64,000 nucleotides of DNA from Oscillospiraceae bacterium (GCA_012520505.1 JAAYOC010000020.1:1-64000); one strand, 5' to 3'; counted from the first letter of the stretch, positions 46,040-54,655 are shown. The notes: generated by a model not told the origin, from the sequence alone. Numbers and translations: made by a program.

Positions 46040-46936
46040 ATGTCTGATTTAAAAAAGACAAGGGGAGTAATAATTAAAGGTATCGGCGGTTTCTATTATG
46101 TGGAAACCGCCGTAGGCACGTATGAATGTAAGGCTCGTGGTATATTTAGAAAAGAAAAGATTACACCAATGGTAGGCGATAAAGTTATAATCTCAATCAA
46201 TGAAAATGCAGAGAATATAATAGAAAAAATCGAAAAGAGAAAAACATTTCTTCAACGACCACCAGTAGCAAACATAAACCGGCTAATAATAGTTGTATCA
46301 AGTTGTGAACCAAATCCTAATCTTTTCCTCACAGACGCCCTTACGGCTATAGCTATTAAAAAACATATAGAACCGGTTATTGTTTTGAATAAAGTAGATT
46401 TAAAAGATGTTAGCGAACTTTACGATATATATACACTTGCCGGGTTTAAGACAATTATAGCTTCCGGAAAAACAGGTGAAGGTATTGATGAAATAAAGAA
46501 ACTGTTAAAAAATAAAACAACTGCTTTTACAGGTAACTCCGGTGTAGGAAAATCTACACTTTTGAACAGAATAGATAAGGAACTTGGAATCCCTACAGCT
46601 GCGATTAGTCAAAAACTAGGACGAGGTAAGCATACAACCCGTGAATGCACACTTTACAAGGTTGAAGGTGGATATGTAGCTGATACACCGGGGTTTGCCA
46701 GTTTTGAAATACTTGAAAATGAAGTAATTTTAAAAGAAGAAATACAATACTATTTTCCGGAATTTGAATCGCACATAAATAAATGTAAATTTTATCCGAC
46801 TTGTGCTCATATAAACGATAAAGGCTGTGCAATAACAAAAGCGGTTAAAAACAATGAAATTCATCCATCAAGATACAAATCTTATGTTGATTTGTATGAT
46901 AAAATGAAAGATGTAAAAGAATGGGAATTAAAATAA
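46040..46936 (+). CDS. rsgA: ribosome small subunit GTPase RsgA
   Basis: RsgA helps late 30S maturation. The 298-aa protein has an N-terminal OB fold, circularly permuted G motifs (VLNKVDLKD, then GNSGVGKSTLLNRI, then DTPGFAS) and a C-terminal zinc site CKFYPTCAH ... GCAI. It follows prkC by 32 bp as usual. In many genomes rpe and a thiamine pyrophosphokinase follow; here they are replaced by an unknown membrane protein. Confidence 0.96.
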   Translation: MSDLKKTRGVIIKGIGGFYYVETAVGTYECKARGIFRKEKITPMVGDKVIISINENAENIIEKIEKRKTFLQRPPVANINRLIIVVSSCEPNPNLFLTDALTAIAIKKHIEPVIVLNKVDLKDVSELYDIYTLAGFKTIIASGKTGEGIDEIKKLLKNKTTAFTGNSGVGKSTLLNRIDKELGIPTAAISQKLGRGKHTTRECTLYKVEGGYVADTPGFASFEILENEVILKEEIQYYFPEFESHINKCKFYPTCAHINDKGCAITKAVKNNEIHPSRYKSYVDLYDKMKDVKEWELK

Positions 46937-46956
46937 CAAAACAACGGGGTGACACG

Positions 46957-48036
46957 ATGCTTAAAAAAGTAGAAAAAATCTTTACAGTTACTATAATTGT
47001 ATTACTCGTCCTAATAATCCTTGTAGTTGCAGGCTTTAACATCTATCAACGTATCCTTTATCGAGAATTTTTCAAAACATCTGAAAAAGAATTTAAGATT
47101 CCGGGACTCAAGGATAATTATGTCCCTCAAGGCCTATTTTACGACAAAGAAAAGGATATTCTTTTTGCTTGTGGATATATGTCCGATAACACACCCTCAC
47201 GTATTTATTACTATGTTGGTAAGAAAGATGTAGACAAGCACAGTAAAAGTGTGGATACAATAAACTTTGAATATACACAACTTTTAACCGGCGATGAAAA
47301 ACCTGACCTTTGCCATGCCGGTGGCATTGCCGTGTATAAGGACCTTGTTTTTCTGGCTACAGGTAAAGAGGTTAGCATATACGATATAAACGATATCTTA
47401 AATCAAAAAACTGCAACAACTATTGCAACTTTTGACGGACATACAGACGCTTGTTTTCTTCATATAGAAGGAGATACACTTTATGTGGGAGAGTTTTATA
47501 TTGCAGAAGCTTATGAAACAAGACAAGAACACCATATGACAACACCGTCCGGTGAATTTCATCAAGCTTTAATGACAGCTTTTGACTTAAAAGAAATTGA
47601 AAGCACAGTAGAACAAATTCAAGAGGAAAAAGAGTTAACCAACAATACACATATCTCAACTATCATTCCAATAGCGGCGTATTCAATAACAGACAATGCG
47701 CAAGGTATGTGTATTCTTCCAAATGGGGAAATAGCAATTTCAATTTCATATGCTCTTACAAACTCACATATAAAAATCTATAAAAAGCCAATTCAATCAG
47801 CCAATACAACAAAAGAATATACTCTTATGGTAGACAATGCAGAAAATAAAATCCCACTTATCTTCCTTGATTCTTCTACAACCAAAAAAGATTACTTAGC
47901 ACAACCAATGGCTGAAGAAATTATTTATAAAGACGGAAAAATCTTTGTAATGTGTGAATCAGCTTGTAACAAATATATGTTTGGAAACCTTACAGCAAGT
48001 CAATACTGTTATTCCTTTAAACCGGAAATCAATTAA
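46957..48036 (+). CDS. membrane-anchored extracellular protein, possible beta-propeller
   Basis: The 359-aa protein has one N-terminal membrane helix (about 7-30) and an extracellular part with repeated blade-like strands (VPQGLFYDKEKDILFACGYM, AGGIAVYKDLVFLATGKEV, QGMCILPNGEIAISISY). This resembles 6-bladed propellers such as the SMP-30/strictosidine synthase type, but no family is certain. GGGGTGA precedes the ATG at 46957; an upstream in-frame start at 46921 lies within rsgA and lacks an SD. No clear terminator follows. Confidence 0.65.
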   Translation: MLKKVEKIFTVTIIVLLVLIILVVAGFNIYQRILYREFFKTSEKEFKIPGLKDNYVPQGLFYDKEKDILFACGYMSDNTPSRIYYYVGKKDVDKHSKSVDTINFEYTQLLTGDEKPDLCHAGGIAVYKDLVFLATGKEVSIYDINDILNQKTATTIATFDGHTDACFLHIEGDTLYVGEFYIAEAYETRQEHHMTTPSGEFHQALMTAFDLKEIESTVEQIQEEKELTNNTHISTIIPIAAYSITDNAQGMCILPNGEIAISISYALTNSHIKIYKKPIQSANTTKEYTLMVDNAENKIPLIFLDSSTTKKDYLAQPMAEEIIYKDGKIFVMCESACNKYMFGNLTASQYCYSFKPEIN

Positions 48037-48114
48037 TAGGTTTAACTAGAGTTTCAATAAAAACAGACGAAATTTAACGATTTTAAGTTGTAGAATTTTA
48101 TTTTTTAACAATTA

Positions 48115-48143
48115 TTGACTAGACAAAATATATGTTTTATAAT
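48115..48143 (+). promoter_or_regulatory. promoter of the first pilin gene
   Basis: TTGACT (48115-48120), 17 bp, TATAAT (48138-48143), a near-consensus promoter about 28 bp before the pilin SD. Confidence 0.8.
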
Positions 48144-48177
48144 TACCTTATTCATAACAACAAAAGAGGGTGGCAAA

Positions 48178-48588
48178 ATGAAATTAAATAAAAAAGGACT
48201 TACACTTATTGAAATAGTGGTAGTTTTAGTTATTATCGCTATTCTTGCAGCTATTCTTGTTCCAAGTCTTTTACGCTGGGTAGATAAAGCTAAAGATAGT
48301 AATGTTTTAGCTGCTGCAAAAACAGTCCAGAAAACTGTTGCTTCTGAAATATCAAAACTTTATGAAGACGATGTTGAAATCGGAACGACTCATAATGATT
48401 TTGGTGAAGAGTTTTGGGAAAAAGTTTCCGATTCAGTAGGCAAAACAATAACTAATGATCCAACTAAGGATAGATGTGTTACCTTCAAAGCAGACAAAAA
48501 TGTAATAGTAGAATTTACATATACTGAAGGTAAAAAAACCGCTCAAATGAAAGAAGATGGCACTTGGGTTATTATCAACAAGGATTAA
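48178..48588 (+). CDS. type IV pilin-like protein 1
   Basis: The 136-aa prepilin has a 7-residue leader ending in Gly, then LTLIEIVVVLVIIAILAAIL with Glu5, the class III signal cut and methylated by prepilin peptidase. The rest is a short alpha/beta pilin head. The N-terminal 60 residues are strongly like the second pilin at 49464, so the two are paralogues. The ATG at 48178 has GAGGGTGG upstream. An earlier in-frame start would include the promoter. Confidence 0.93.
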   Translation: MKLNKKGLTLIEIVVVLVIIAILAAILVPSLLRWVDKAKDSNVLAAAKTVQKTVASEISKLYEDDVEIGTTHNDFGEEFWEKVSDSVGKTITNDPTKDRCVTFKADKNVIVEFTYTEGKKTAQMKEDGTWVIINKD

Positions 48589-48716
48589 AGACAAAAAACA
48601 GTAAATTTGAGAGTTTTACAATTGTGAAACTTTCCTAGTACTTTTTAAATAAATTTTGTAGCACAGATAAATTTTTGCGGTATATGTGAATTTGCGTCAT
48701 ATTTTGTCATATTTTA

Positions 48717-48745
48717 TTGTCATTTATGTTAATATAAGGTATAAT
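48717..48745 (+). promoter_or_regulatory. promoter overlapping the GtrA start
   Basis: TTGTCA (48717-48722), 17 bp, TATAAT (48740-48745). The ATG of the GtrA gene is only 3-5 bases beyond the -10, so a transcript from here would be leaderless or miss the start. The preceding GTCATATTTT direct repeats (48696-48725) are also notable. Confidence 0.55.
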
Positions 48746-48747
48746 GT

Positions 48748-49212
48748 ATGAAATTCAAAAAAACGCTAACAGAGTATAAGGGCAAGTATGAAGAAATTAT
48801 TTTGTATTTGTTTTTCGGTGTTTGTACCACGATGGTAAGCTGGGGAACATATGCAATATTTGTAAAGCTTTGTGGATTGACAATTTTAATTGGAAATATC
48901 TTATCTTGGATATGCGCTTTCCTGTTTGCATTTTTTACAAATAAAGTATTTGTTTTCAGATCAAAATCGTGGGAAGTAAAGTTAACTTTAAAAGAGTTTA
49001 CATCGTTTCTCGCTACTAGAACTTTTACGGGTTTGTTAGAGGTGCTCGGAGTACCGTTTCTAGTTAAGCTCGGACTTAATCAAACCTTATTTGGCATAAA
49101 GGGAATGCTTTCGAAGATAATTGTTTCGTTATTTGTAGTTGTGTTTAACTACATAATTAACAGATTGTTCATATTCGATAGAAGAAAACCTGAGACTTTT
49201 GGTGATTTTTAA
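48748..49212 (+). CDS. GtrA-family polytopic membrane protein
   Basis: The 154-aa protein has four membrane helices (about 21-40, 47-66, 87-108, 122-142) and GtrA signatures (YLFFGVCTTMVSWGTYA; LSWICAFLFAFFTNKVFVF). GtrA proteins move polyprenyl-phosphate-linked sugars across the membrane for glycosylation of surface polymers. Its place between two pilins suggests a part in pilin or surface glycosylation (inference). The only SD-like element is AAGG about 8 bases before the ATG, inside the promoter. Confidence 0.85.
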   Translation: MKFKKTLTEYKGKYEEIILYLFFGVCTTMVSWGTYAIFVKLCGLTILIGNILSWICAFLFAFFTNKVFVFRSKSWEVKLTLKEFTSFLATRTFTGLLEVLGVPFLVKLGLNQTLFGIKGMLSKIIVSLFVVVFNYIINRLFIFDRRKPETFGDF

Positions 49213-49252
49213 CAAAAAAAGAAAAAATATAGAAAAAAAATAGTAAAAACTA

Positions 49253-49281
49253 TTGAAATAGCATTTTTTATGTTGTATTAT
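49253..49281 (+). promoter_or_regulatory. promoter of the major pilin gene
   Basis: TTGAAA (49253-49258), 17 bp, TATTAT (49276-49281). The expected transcript start is near 49288. Confidence 0.75.
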
Positions 49282-49285
49282 GTGA

Positions 49286-49463
49286 TTGTGCAGGGAAATA
49301 ATCTAGAGCACAAATACATAACGAGGAGGTTGGCCAAATTTGATTTAGTCAAATCTGTGCACAACATTAAAACAGGACTTTAGCTTGTGAGGCACAGCAT
49401 AAGCACATTATAAAGGCATTGTTTAAATTCGTTAAAAACTTTTTTGAAAGGGAGTAATTTACT
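49286..49463 (+). other. long structured 5' leader of the major pilin gene
   Basis: About 175 nt separate the promoter from the pilin ATG. TTGTGC at 49286-49291, at the expected 5' end, can pair with GCACAA at 49308-49313 or with an identical GCACAA at 49359-49364. An SD-like GAGGAGG at 49323 is not followed by a useful ORF, and ATTTGA/TCAAAT (49338-49354) forms a local hairpin. Alternative pairing suggests a regulatory or stabilising leader. It does not match c-di-GMP riboswitch consensus sequences known to me. Confidence 0.45.
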
Positions 49464-49898
49464 ATGCTCAAGAATTTAAAAAATAAAAAAGGTATGACAC
49501 TCATTGAAATCGTAATCGTAATTGTTATCATTGCGATTCTTGCTGCAATGCTCGTACCATCACTTCTTAAATGGGTTGATAATGCTAACCAGAAATCATT
49601 TATGGAAGCAGCTAACACAATTAAGACATCGGTTCTTTCAGAAGTTACAAATCAGTATGCTGCTGGTGAACCAATTGACGATGAAGGAGACATAACTGAT
49701 GCTAGCTGGACTGAAATTTCCGATCTTGTTACTAAGCAAGTAGGAGATGGAGCTGTAGGCTCTGGCGATCCGGCAATTGTTTATCAATGCGAGTTTACAA
49801 TTACTGGTGGTAACAAGTTAACTGCTATGACTGTTACAAGTGCTAAATATGTTGGAACTTGGAATGGAGAAAAGTGGACTGTTGCACCGGTAGAATAA
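49464..49898 (+). CDS. type IV pilin-like protein 2 (probable major pilin)
   Basis: The 144-aa prepilin has a 10-residue basic leader ending KKG, cut before MTLIEIVIVIVIIAILAAML with Glu5, then a 100-residue head. Strong promoter, long leader, excellent SD (AAAGGGAG, 8-9 bases) and a following terminator suggest high, partly independent expression, as for a major pilin. It opens the pilD-pilC-pilMNO run. Confidence 0.93.
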   Translation: MLKNLKNKKGMTLIEIVIVIVIIAILAAMLVPSLLKWVDNANQKSFMEAANTIKTSVLSEVTNQYAAGEPIDDEGDITDASWTEISDLVTKQVGDGAVGSGDPAIVYQCEFTITGGNKLTAMTVTSAKYVGTWNGEKWTVAPVE

Positions 49899-49980
49899 TA
49901 AATCCTTAAAAGTCAACAACTTTTCAATTCATGGTATTTCTAAAATTTATCTTGAACTTAATAATTTAAACTAAACATAT

Positions 49981-50020
49981 GAGCCTCGTGCTATTGTGCC
50001 AACAGCGCGGGGCTCGTTTT
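49981..50020 (+). terminator. terminator/attenuator between pilin 2 and pilD
   Basis: A 12-bp GC-rich stem with wobble pairs (49981-49992 with 50004-50015) is followed by GTTTT. The pilD SD begins just after it, so read-through would give lower pilD expression. Confidence 0.75.
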
Positions 50021-50034
50021 AGGAGAACTAAACA

Positions 50035-50856
50035 ATGCCAACTAAAGTCGTATTGGGTCTGCTTTACTTTCTAGTATTTATGACAGGTGCCTGTATTGGT
50101 AGCTTTTACAATGTAATAACAATACGAGTACCTTTAAAGGAAAGTTTTGTAAAGGGCAGATCACATTGTATGGAGTGTGGTCATCAATTGACTGCGTTTG
50201 ACCTCGTTCCATTTTTCAGTTATGTATTCCTATGTGGTAAATGTCGATATTGTAAAACAAAAATATCGATAAGATATCCGCTAATGGAATTGATCGGCGG
50301 TTTATCAGCATTATTTAGTGTTCATAGACTGGGCTTTACTTTGGAAGCCCTTTTGGTGTTTTATATTATTTCTGTTTTAATTACATTGTCTGTAATTGAT
50401 CAGCAAACAATGGAAATTCCGGATCAATTTCATATTGCAATCCTTGTAGCAGTTGTAGCAAGCTTTTTTATGGGACCTAAAATATCCTTTTTCTCAAGGC
50501 TTGCAGGTTTTTTCATTATTAGTATACCAATGCTAATTATTGCAAACCTAACTGGTGGAGGATTTGGTGGCGGAGATATCAAACTTATGGCGGTAGCCGG
50601 AGCTCTTCTTGGTTGGAAGGCTACTCTTTGTGCTTTTATGGTAGGAATATTCTCTGCTTCTTTTTATTGCATATATATACTGTTGTATGCTTTAATTAGA
50701 GTAGTGCAAAAAAAGGTTCCTTCTTTTAAGGAGGGAATGACAGCTGCAATGAAGATGCCGTTTGCATTTGGTCCATATCTTTCGTTTGGTATTGTTGTAG
50801 CTTATCTTTATTCAGATACTCTTATTTCGTTTTATTTGGGGATGTTCTCGTTATAG
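50035..50856 (+). CDS. pilD: prepilin peptidase / N-methyltransferase
   Basis: PilD removes prepilin leaders and methylates the new N-terminus. The 273-aa enzyme has about eight membrane helices, a zinc motif CMECGH ... CGKCRYC (about 43-71), the first catalytic Asp in VIDQQTMEIPD (about 121) and the second in GGGFGGGDIKLM (about 182). Length and motifs fit the full bifunctional class. It is the only prepilin peptidase in the window and should process all five prepilin-like proteins here. Confidence 0.96.
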   Translation: MPTKVVLGLLYFLVFMTGACIGSFYNVITIRVPLKESFVKGRSHCMECGHQLTAFDLVPFFSYVFLCGKCRYCKTKISIRYPLMELIGGLSALFSVHRLGFTLEALLVFYIISVLITLSVIDQQTMEIPDQFHIAILVAVVASFFMGPKISFFSRLAGFFIISIPMLIIANLTGGGFGGGDIKLMAVAGALLGWKATLCAFMVGIFSASFYCIYILLYALIRVVQKKVPSFKEGMTAAMKMPFAFGPYLSFGIVVAYLYSDTLISFYLGMFSL

Positions 50857-50881
50857 GCATATATTTCAGAATGTCCGATTA

Positions 50882-50929
50882 CTTTAAGACAAGGCATTGT
50901 GAAATGTATGCCTTGCATGCATCTTAAAG
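50882..50929 (+). other. intercistronic stem-loop between pilD and pilC
   Basis: CTTTAAGA and CAAGGCAT (50882-50897) pair with ATGCCTTG (50908-50915) and TCTTAAAG (50922-50929), with a 6-nt bulge on the 3' side. No T-tract follows, so it is more likely an RNA processing or stability element than a terminator. Confidence 0.65.
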
Positions 50930-50959
50930 AAAAAATATATTTGGCAAAGGAGTGGTAGC

Positions 50960-52168
50960 GTGCCTATATATCAATATAATGCCGTAACTCTTGATGGTAC
51001 AAAGAAAAGCGGTACCTTAGAGGCGGACAGCCCTCAAAAGCTCACGGAACGCCTTAGAGACCAAGGCCTCTATGTGTCTGACTACAGAATTAAGGGTGGG
51101 GCAAAGACTCAAACACAGTCAAAGCTTTCAGCCGTAGAATTAACTGACTTCTGTCGTCAGGTAGGTACAATGGTAGGGTCTGGTGTTGTAATTGTAAGGT
51201 CAATTGATATTATCAGGAATCGTGACGGTATTGATAAAAAAATTAAGCCGGTTTACGATAACCTTTACAATTCTCTTAAGGCGGGGCTTTCCTTGTCAGA
51301 GGCAATGGAGGAACAGGGCAGAACTTTCCCTCGTATGCTTGTTAACATGATTAAAGCGGGCGAGGCTTCCGGTACAATGGACCAAACTCTTATGAGAATG
51401 TCAGAACATTATGACAAAGAAGAGAGATTAAACTCTCGTGTTAAGAGTGCACTTAACTATCCAAAAATTCTTGGTGTAATTATTGTTGCTGTAATAATAA
51501 TTCTCTTTACTTTCGTACTTCCTCAGTTCTTTGAAATGTATGAAGGTATGGGAGAAGAGCTTCCAACAATTACAAAAATAATGGTCGGAATATCAAAATT
51601 TTTAACAAAGAAGTGGTTTATTTATGTGCCGGTAATTATAGGACTCATAGTAGGCTGGAAAATTTTGAACCAAAATGCGGAGTTTGTTTTGAGAAAGGAT
51701 GCATTAATACTTAGAATTCCAAAGATTGGACCTCTCATGAGAATTATTTATACTGCTCGTTTTTCACGTACAATTTCTTCACTCTACGCGTCAGGTATTC
51801 CTCTTGTAGAGAGTCTAAGTATTGCAGCCGGTACAGTTGGCAACACCTATATTGAAAAACAAGTAATTGAGCTTGTTAAGGAAGTCAAAGGTGGAGCTAC
51901 GGTCTCTGAGGTAATTACCAAAGTAGATGGTTTTGACTCAAAGCTTGCAGCTACAATTCTTATTGGAGAAGAAACAGGTAAGCTTGATGAGATGTTACTC
52001 TCAACAGCTGACTCTTTCGATTATGAATCCGATCAGGCAACAGGTCGTCTTACGGCTATCATTGAACCTGTAATGCTTGTTGTAATGGCATGTCTCGTAG
52101 GTATGGTAATGATTGGTGTTATGGTACCAATGTATGGTATGTACGACACAATTGGCGCATCAGTTTAA
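50960..52168 (+). CDS. pilC: type IV pilus inner-membrane platform protein PilC/GspF
   Basis: The 402-aa protein has two T2SSF domains (about 65-190 and 270-390) and three membrane helices (about 170-190, 218-238, 375-395). Signatures are LTDFCRQVGTMVGSGV, FPRMLVNMIKAGEASGTM and LYASGIPLVESL. It is the platform that PilB turns to add pilins. GTG start with AAAGGAG about 8 bases before it. Confidence 0.95.
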   Translation: MPIYQYNAVTLDGTKKSGTLEADSPQKLTERLRDQGLYVSDYRIKGGAKTQTQSKLSAVELTDFCRQVGTMVGSGVVIVRSIDIIRNRDGIDKKIKPVYDNLYNSLKAGLSLSEAMEEQGRTFPRMLVNMIKAGEASGTMDQTLMRMSEHYDKEERLNSRVKSALNYPKILGVIIVAVIIILFTFVLPQFFEMYEGMGEELPTITKIMVGISKFLTKKWFIYVPVIIGLIVGWKILNQNAEFVLRKDALILRIPKIGPLMRIIYTARFSRTISSLYASGIPLVESLSIAAGTVGNTYIEKQVIELVKEVKGGATVSEVITKVDGFDSKLAATILIGEETGKLDEMLLSTADSFDYESDQATGRLTAIIEPVMLVVMACLVGMVMIGVMVPMYGMYDTIGASV

Positions 52169-52189
52169 CATAGGAGGGAATGATAAATT

Positions 52190-53083
52190 ATGATTACGTC
52201 TGTATACATTTCTAGTGAAAAGATACAAGTACTTACAGGTGACTATTTAAAAGGTCGTCTGGATGTGAAGTCTTGTATGTCTATGCCTCTCTCAGAAAAG
52301 GCAATTGTCAATGGCGTTATTACTGACGAGCTTGGCGTAAGAGAGGCTTTACAAAAACTTTGGGATAAGTACAACCTTCCAAAGAAGGGTATTTCACTTG
52401 TAATTGATAGTGGTACTATCCTGAACAAGAAGATGAAGATTCCGGTGCTTCCAAAGACATCTATTCCGGCACTCATTGAAGAGGAATTCAAAGATGTTGA
52501 AGGATTTGCAAACTTCCTTTTCGATTACTCCGTACTCGAAGATGGTCACAATGGCGAACCTTTAATCTTCTGCAATGCGGTTTCTAAGGAACTTATTGCA
52601 AGCTATATTCGTGTATTCAAAGGTATTGATGTTGAACTTTCAGGAATTAACACATCTATCAATGCTCAAATTAGTCTCATAAAGGCTAATCCGGCAACAG
52701 CTAATGAAAATCAGATAGTTGTAGTTCTTGATCAGACATCACTCACATCTGTTCTTTACATTGACGGTTTATATAGCTTCTCATCAAGAAGTCGTCTTAC
52801 TGAGCCTAGAGGTACAGAAGCTTCGCGCATGGAAATCGTTCGTGCGCTTTCATCTCTCATCCAGTTTGCTCGTTCTGAAAATTCTCAGAAACCGGTAAAG
52901 GCAGTTTATCTTTGCGGTTTGGTTGAAGGAGAAAGCGACCTTTGTCCAAAGATTTCCGCAATGCTTGGTTGTTCGGTAACAACCCTTCCGGCAACTGATA
53001 ATATTACTTGCTCAAAGGATAAGGCAAAGGCTGCTCTTCTTATGACTGACTGCACCTATCCTCTTGGCAACATGTTACAATAA
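52190..53083 (+). CDS. pilM: PilM-like assembly protein
   Basis: The 297-aa soluble protein has an actin/FtsA-like pattern: ITSVYISSEKIQVL at the start, KKGISLVIDSGTILNKKM, VVVLDQTSLTSVLYI (about 180) and AVYLCGLVEGE (about 240). PilM proteins bind the PilN tail inside the cell. Sequence conservation is low, so the call depends partly on its place between pilC and the pilN/pilO-like genes. AGGAGG is the SD. Confidence 0.8.
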   Translation: MITSVYISSEKIQVLTGDYLKGRLDVKSCMSMPLSEKAIVNGVITDELGVREALQKLWDKYNLPKKGISLVIDSGTILNKKMKIPVLPKTSIPALIEEEFKDVEGFANFLFDYSVLEDGHNGEPLIFCNAVSKELIASYIRVFKGIDVELSGINTSINAQISLIKANPATANENQIVVVLDQTSLTSVLYIDGLYSFSSRSRLTEPRGTEASRMEIVRALSSLIQFARSENSQKPVKAVYLCGLVEGESDLCPKISAMLGCSVTTLPATDNITCSKDKAKAALLMTDCTYPLGNMLQ

Positions 53084-53096
53084 GAAAGGAGTGTAG

Positions 53097-53852
53097 ATGA
53101 TGGCTGATTTGTTAAATAACAATGCTCCTGAAAATATGGATGCTAATGCTGCAGCAGAAGATAACGCTATTACAGTAGAAAAACTCAAGAAGATGAGAAA
53201 AGATAGAAAGAAGCTTCATTATCTTGAGAAAAACAAAATGAACTTCTATGAAAAGTATGTTCTTATTGTTGAAGGTAAAAAGAGCCAGCTTGACCTTGCT
53301 AAAATTGTCAAGCCTACGGTTACTGCTGCTGTTCTTGCTATAATAGCTCTTGTTATACTCCTTGTAGTTCTCGGAGTAATAAAAGGGCAAAGTGCTTCTT
53401 ATAACAAGTACATCAATGACGAAAAAAATATAGCAACATATAACCAAGCCGTTGACACTAAGGCTAAGGGTGAATATGTGAACACACAAAAGGCTAATAT
53501 GGAAAGTCTTATCAATGCAATTGCAGCTTATCCTAATGTTGATAAAGCTTTCTTCACAACTATTTCAGCAGCTGGTACTAAAAACGATGTTGTTGTTAAT
53601 AGTTTTGGATATGCAGGTGAAACTGGTTTCTTATCAATTTCATGTAAGGCGAGAACAACCGCAGGAATCTCTCAGTTTGTAAGAGATATGGTTGCAACAG
53701 GCTTATTTGCAGATGTATCTTACAATGCATTTACCGGTGATTCAGAAGGTGGCTATAACTTCCAGATTACATGTTATTGTAATAGTGCAGATGGTACTAT
53801 TGTTGAACCTGTAACAGAGCCGGCTGCTCCTGAAGCACCGACAGCAGAATAA
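53097..53852 (+). CDS. pilN: PilN-like alignment protein
   Basis: The 251-aa bitopic protein has a cytoplasmic tail (about 1-72, Lys-rich), a membrane helix (about 77-99, VTAAVLAIIALVILLVVLGV) and an outer coiled-coil plus ferredoxin-like domain (about 120-230), the plan of PilN/GspL-C. The tail is longer than in proteobacterial PilN. A Pro/Glu/Ala-rich end (EPVTEPAAPEAPTAE) follows. Two ATGs in tandem (53097 and 53100) share AGGAG. Confidence 0.75.
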   Translation: MMADLLNNNAPENMDANAAAEDNAITVEKLKKMRKDRKKLHYLEKNKMNFYEKYVLIVEGKKSQLDLAKIVKPTVTAAVLAIIALVILLVVLGVIKGQSASYNKYINDEKNIATYNQAVDTKAKGEYVNTQKANMESLINAIAAYPNVDKAFFTTISAAGTKNDVVVNSFGYAGETGFLSISCKARTTAGISQFVRDMVATGLFADVSYNAFTGDSEGGYNFQITCYCNSADGTIVEPVTEPAAPEAPTAE

Positions 53853-53870
53853 GGAAAGGGGAGTAGAATT

Positions 53871-54470
53871 ATGACTGATCGAGAAAAAAAATTAGCAATT
53901 ATTGCGGCAGCAGTACTCCTTATATTAGGTATTATCGTTCTTGGAATTAAACCTACAATTACAAACATCCAAGAAGCATGGGTGGAAAAGGAAGCTCTCG
54001 CAGCTAAAAAGACAGAAATGAAGACAGAAATTACTGCTCTTCCTACTTATGAAAAAGCCCTTGACGTTGCCAAGGCAGATTACGCTAAGGTAGCAGAAAG
54101 AGTATATGGAGATTTAACAAATGATTTGATTCATGATGCTGTAATTGACACATTGATAGTTCCTTGTGGGCTTACTGTTTCAAGCTTTACAATTAATTCA
54201 GTTCAGCCAACAGCTGTGGTGCCTTATACAGTGATAAAGGATGAAACGGGAAGAATAATTGGAACAGGTGGTTTTTCTACTGAAGAACCTTCTATCCGTA
54301 TGGCAAGTGTTACTGTAAATGTTTATGGCACTGCAGATCAGATTCAGACTTTTGTTGATGTATTGAATGGTAAAGAGGGTATTTTCCTTCAAAACACAAG
54401 CTTTGCAAATACTACATCAGCAACTTCGGCGGATGTAGGTTTCTACATGGTTCTTTCTGAAACTTTTTAA
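53871..54470 (+). CDS. pilO: PilO-like alignment protein
   Basis: The 199-aa protein has an N-terminal membrane helix (about 7-27, LAIIAAAVLLILGIIVLGI), a coiled coil (about 33-70) and a ferredoxin-like domain, matching PilO/GspM. It should pair with the PilN-like protein in the periplasm-equivalent space. AAAGGGGAG precedes the ATG. The run ends here, and a new promoter lies downstream. Confidence 0.8.
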   Translation: MTDREKKLAIIAAAVLLILGIIVLGIKPTITNIQEAWVEKEALAAKKTEMKTEITALPTYEKALDVAKADYAKVAERVYGDLTNDLIHDAVIDTLIVPCGLTVSSFTINSVQPTAVVPYTVIKDETGRIIGTGGFSTEEPSIRMASVTVNVYGTADQIQTFVDVLNGKEGIFLQNTSFANTTSATSADVGFYMVLSETF

Positions 54471-54487
54471 AGGTTTTATACTAGCAA

Positions 54488-54560
54488 TTGTGAACAAAAT
54501 TGTAAAATTTTAAAAATTTGTTAAAAAATAGTTCACAAATTCGAAAACATATGTTATAAT
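54488..54560 (+). promoter_or_regulatory. promoter of the minor pilin operon with flanking inverted repeat
   Basis: TTCACA (54532-54537), 17 bp, TATAAT (54555-54560). TTGTGAAC (54488-54495) and its exact reverse complement GTTCACAA (54531-54538) are 35 bp apart; the second covers the -35, which suggests an operator pair that could loop. Confidence 0.65.
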
Positions 54561-54565
54561 GCATT

Positions 54566-54599
54566 TTGAGGGGAGCTGGAAACTCCTAGTTCCCCTCAA
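54566..54599 (+). other. 5'-terminal stem-loop of the minor pilin transcript
   Basis: TTGAGGGGA (54566-54574) pairs perfectly with TCCCCTCAA (54591-54599), and five more pairs (two G-U) extend inward. The expected transcript start is about 54567, so the RNA would begin with this hairpin, the known design of RNA-stabilising 5' leaders. A T-rich tract (54606-54620) follows, so attenuation is an alternative. Confidence 0.6.
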
Positions 54600-54655
54600 G
54601 AATTTGGTTTTATTATTGTTGGCACAACTTCCATTAATAAGGGGAGGAATTAACT

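Noticed and set aside
49331-49384. Possible 17-codon leader peptide starting TTG after GAGGAGG
   Set aside because: The SD touches the start with no spacing, and codons show no attenuation pattern.
49260-49464. c-di-GMP riboswitch (type I or II) before the pilin
   Set aside because: The conserved core sequences of either class, as I recall them, are not present; kept only as an unknown structured leader.
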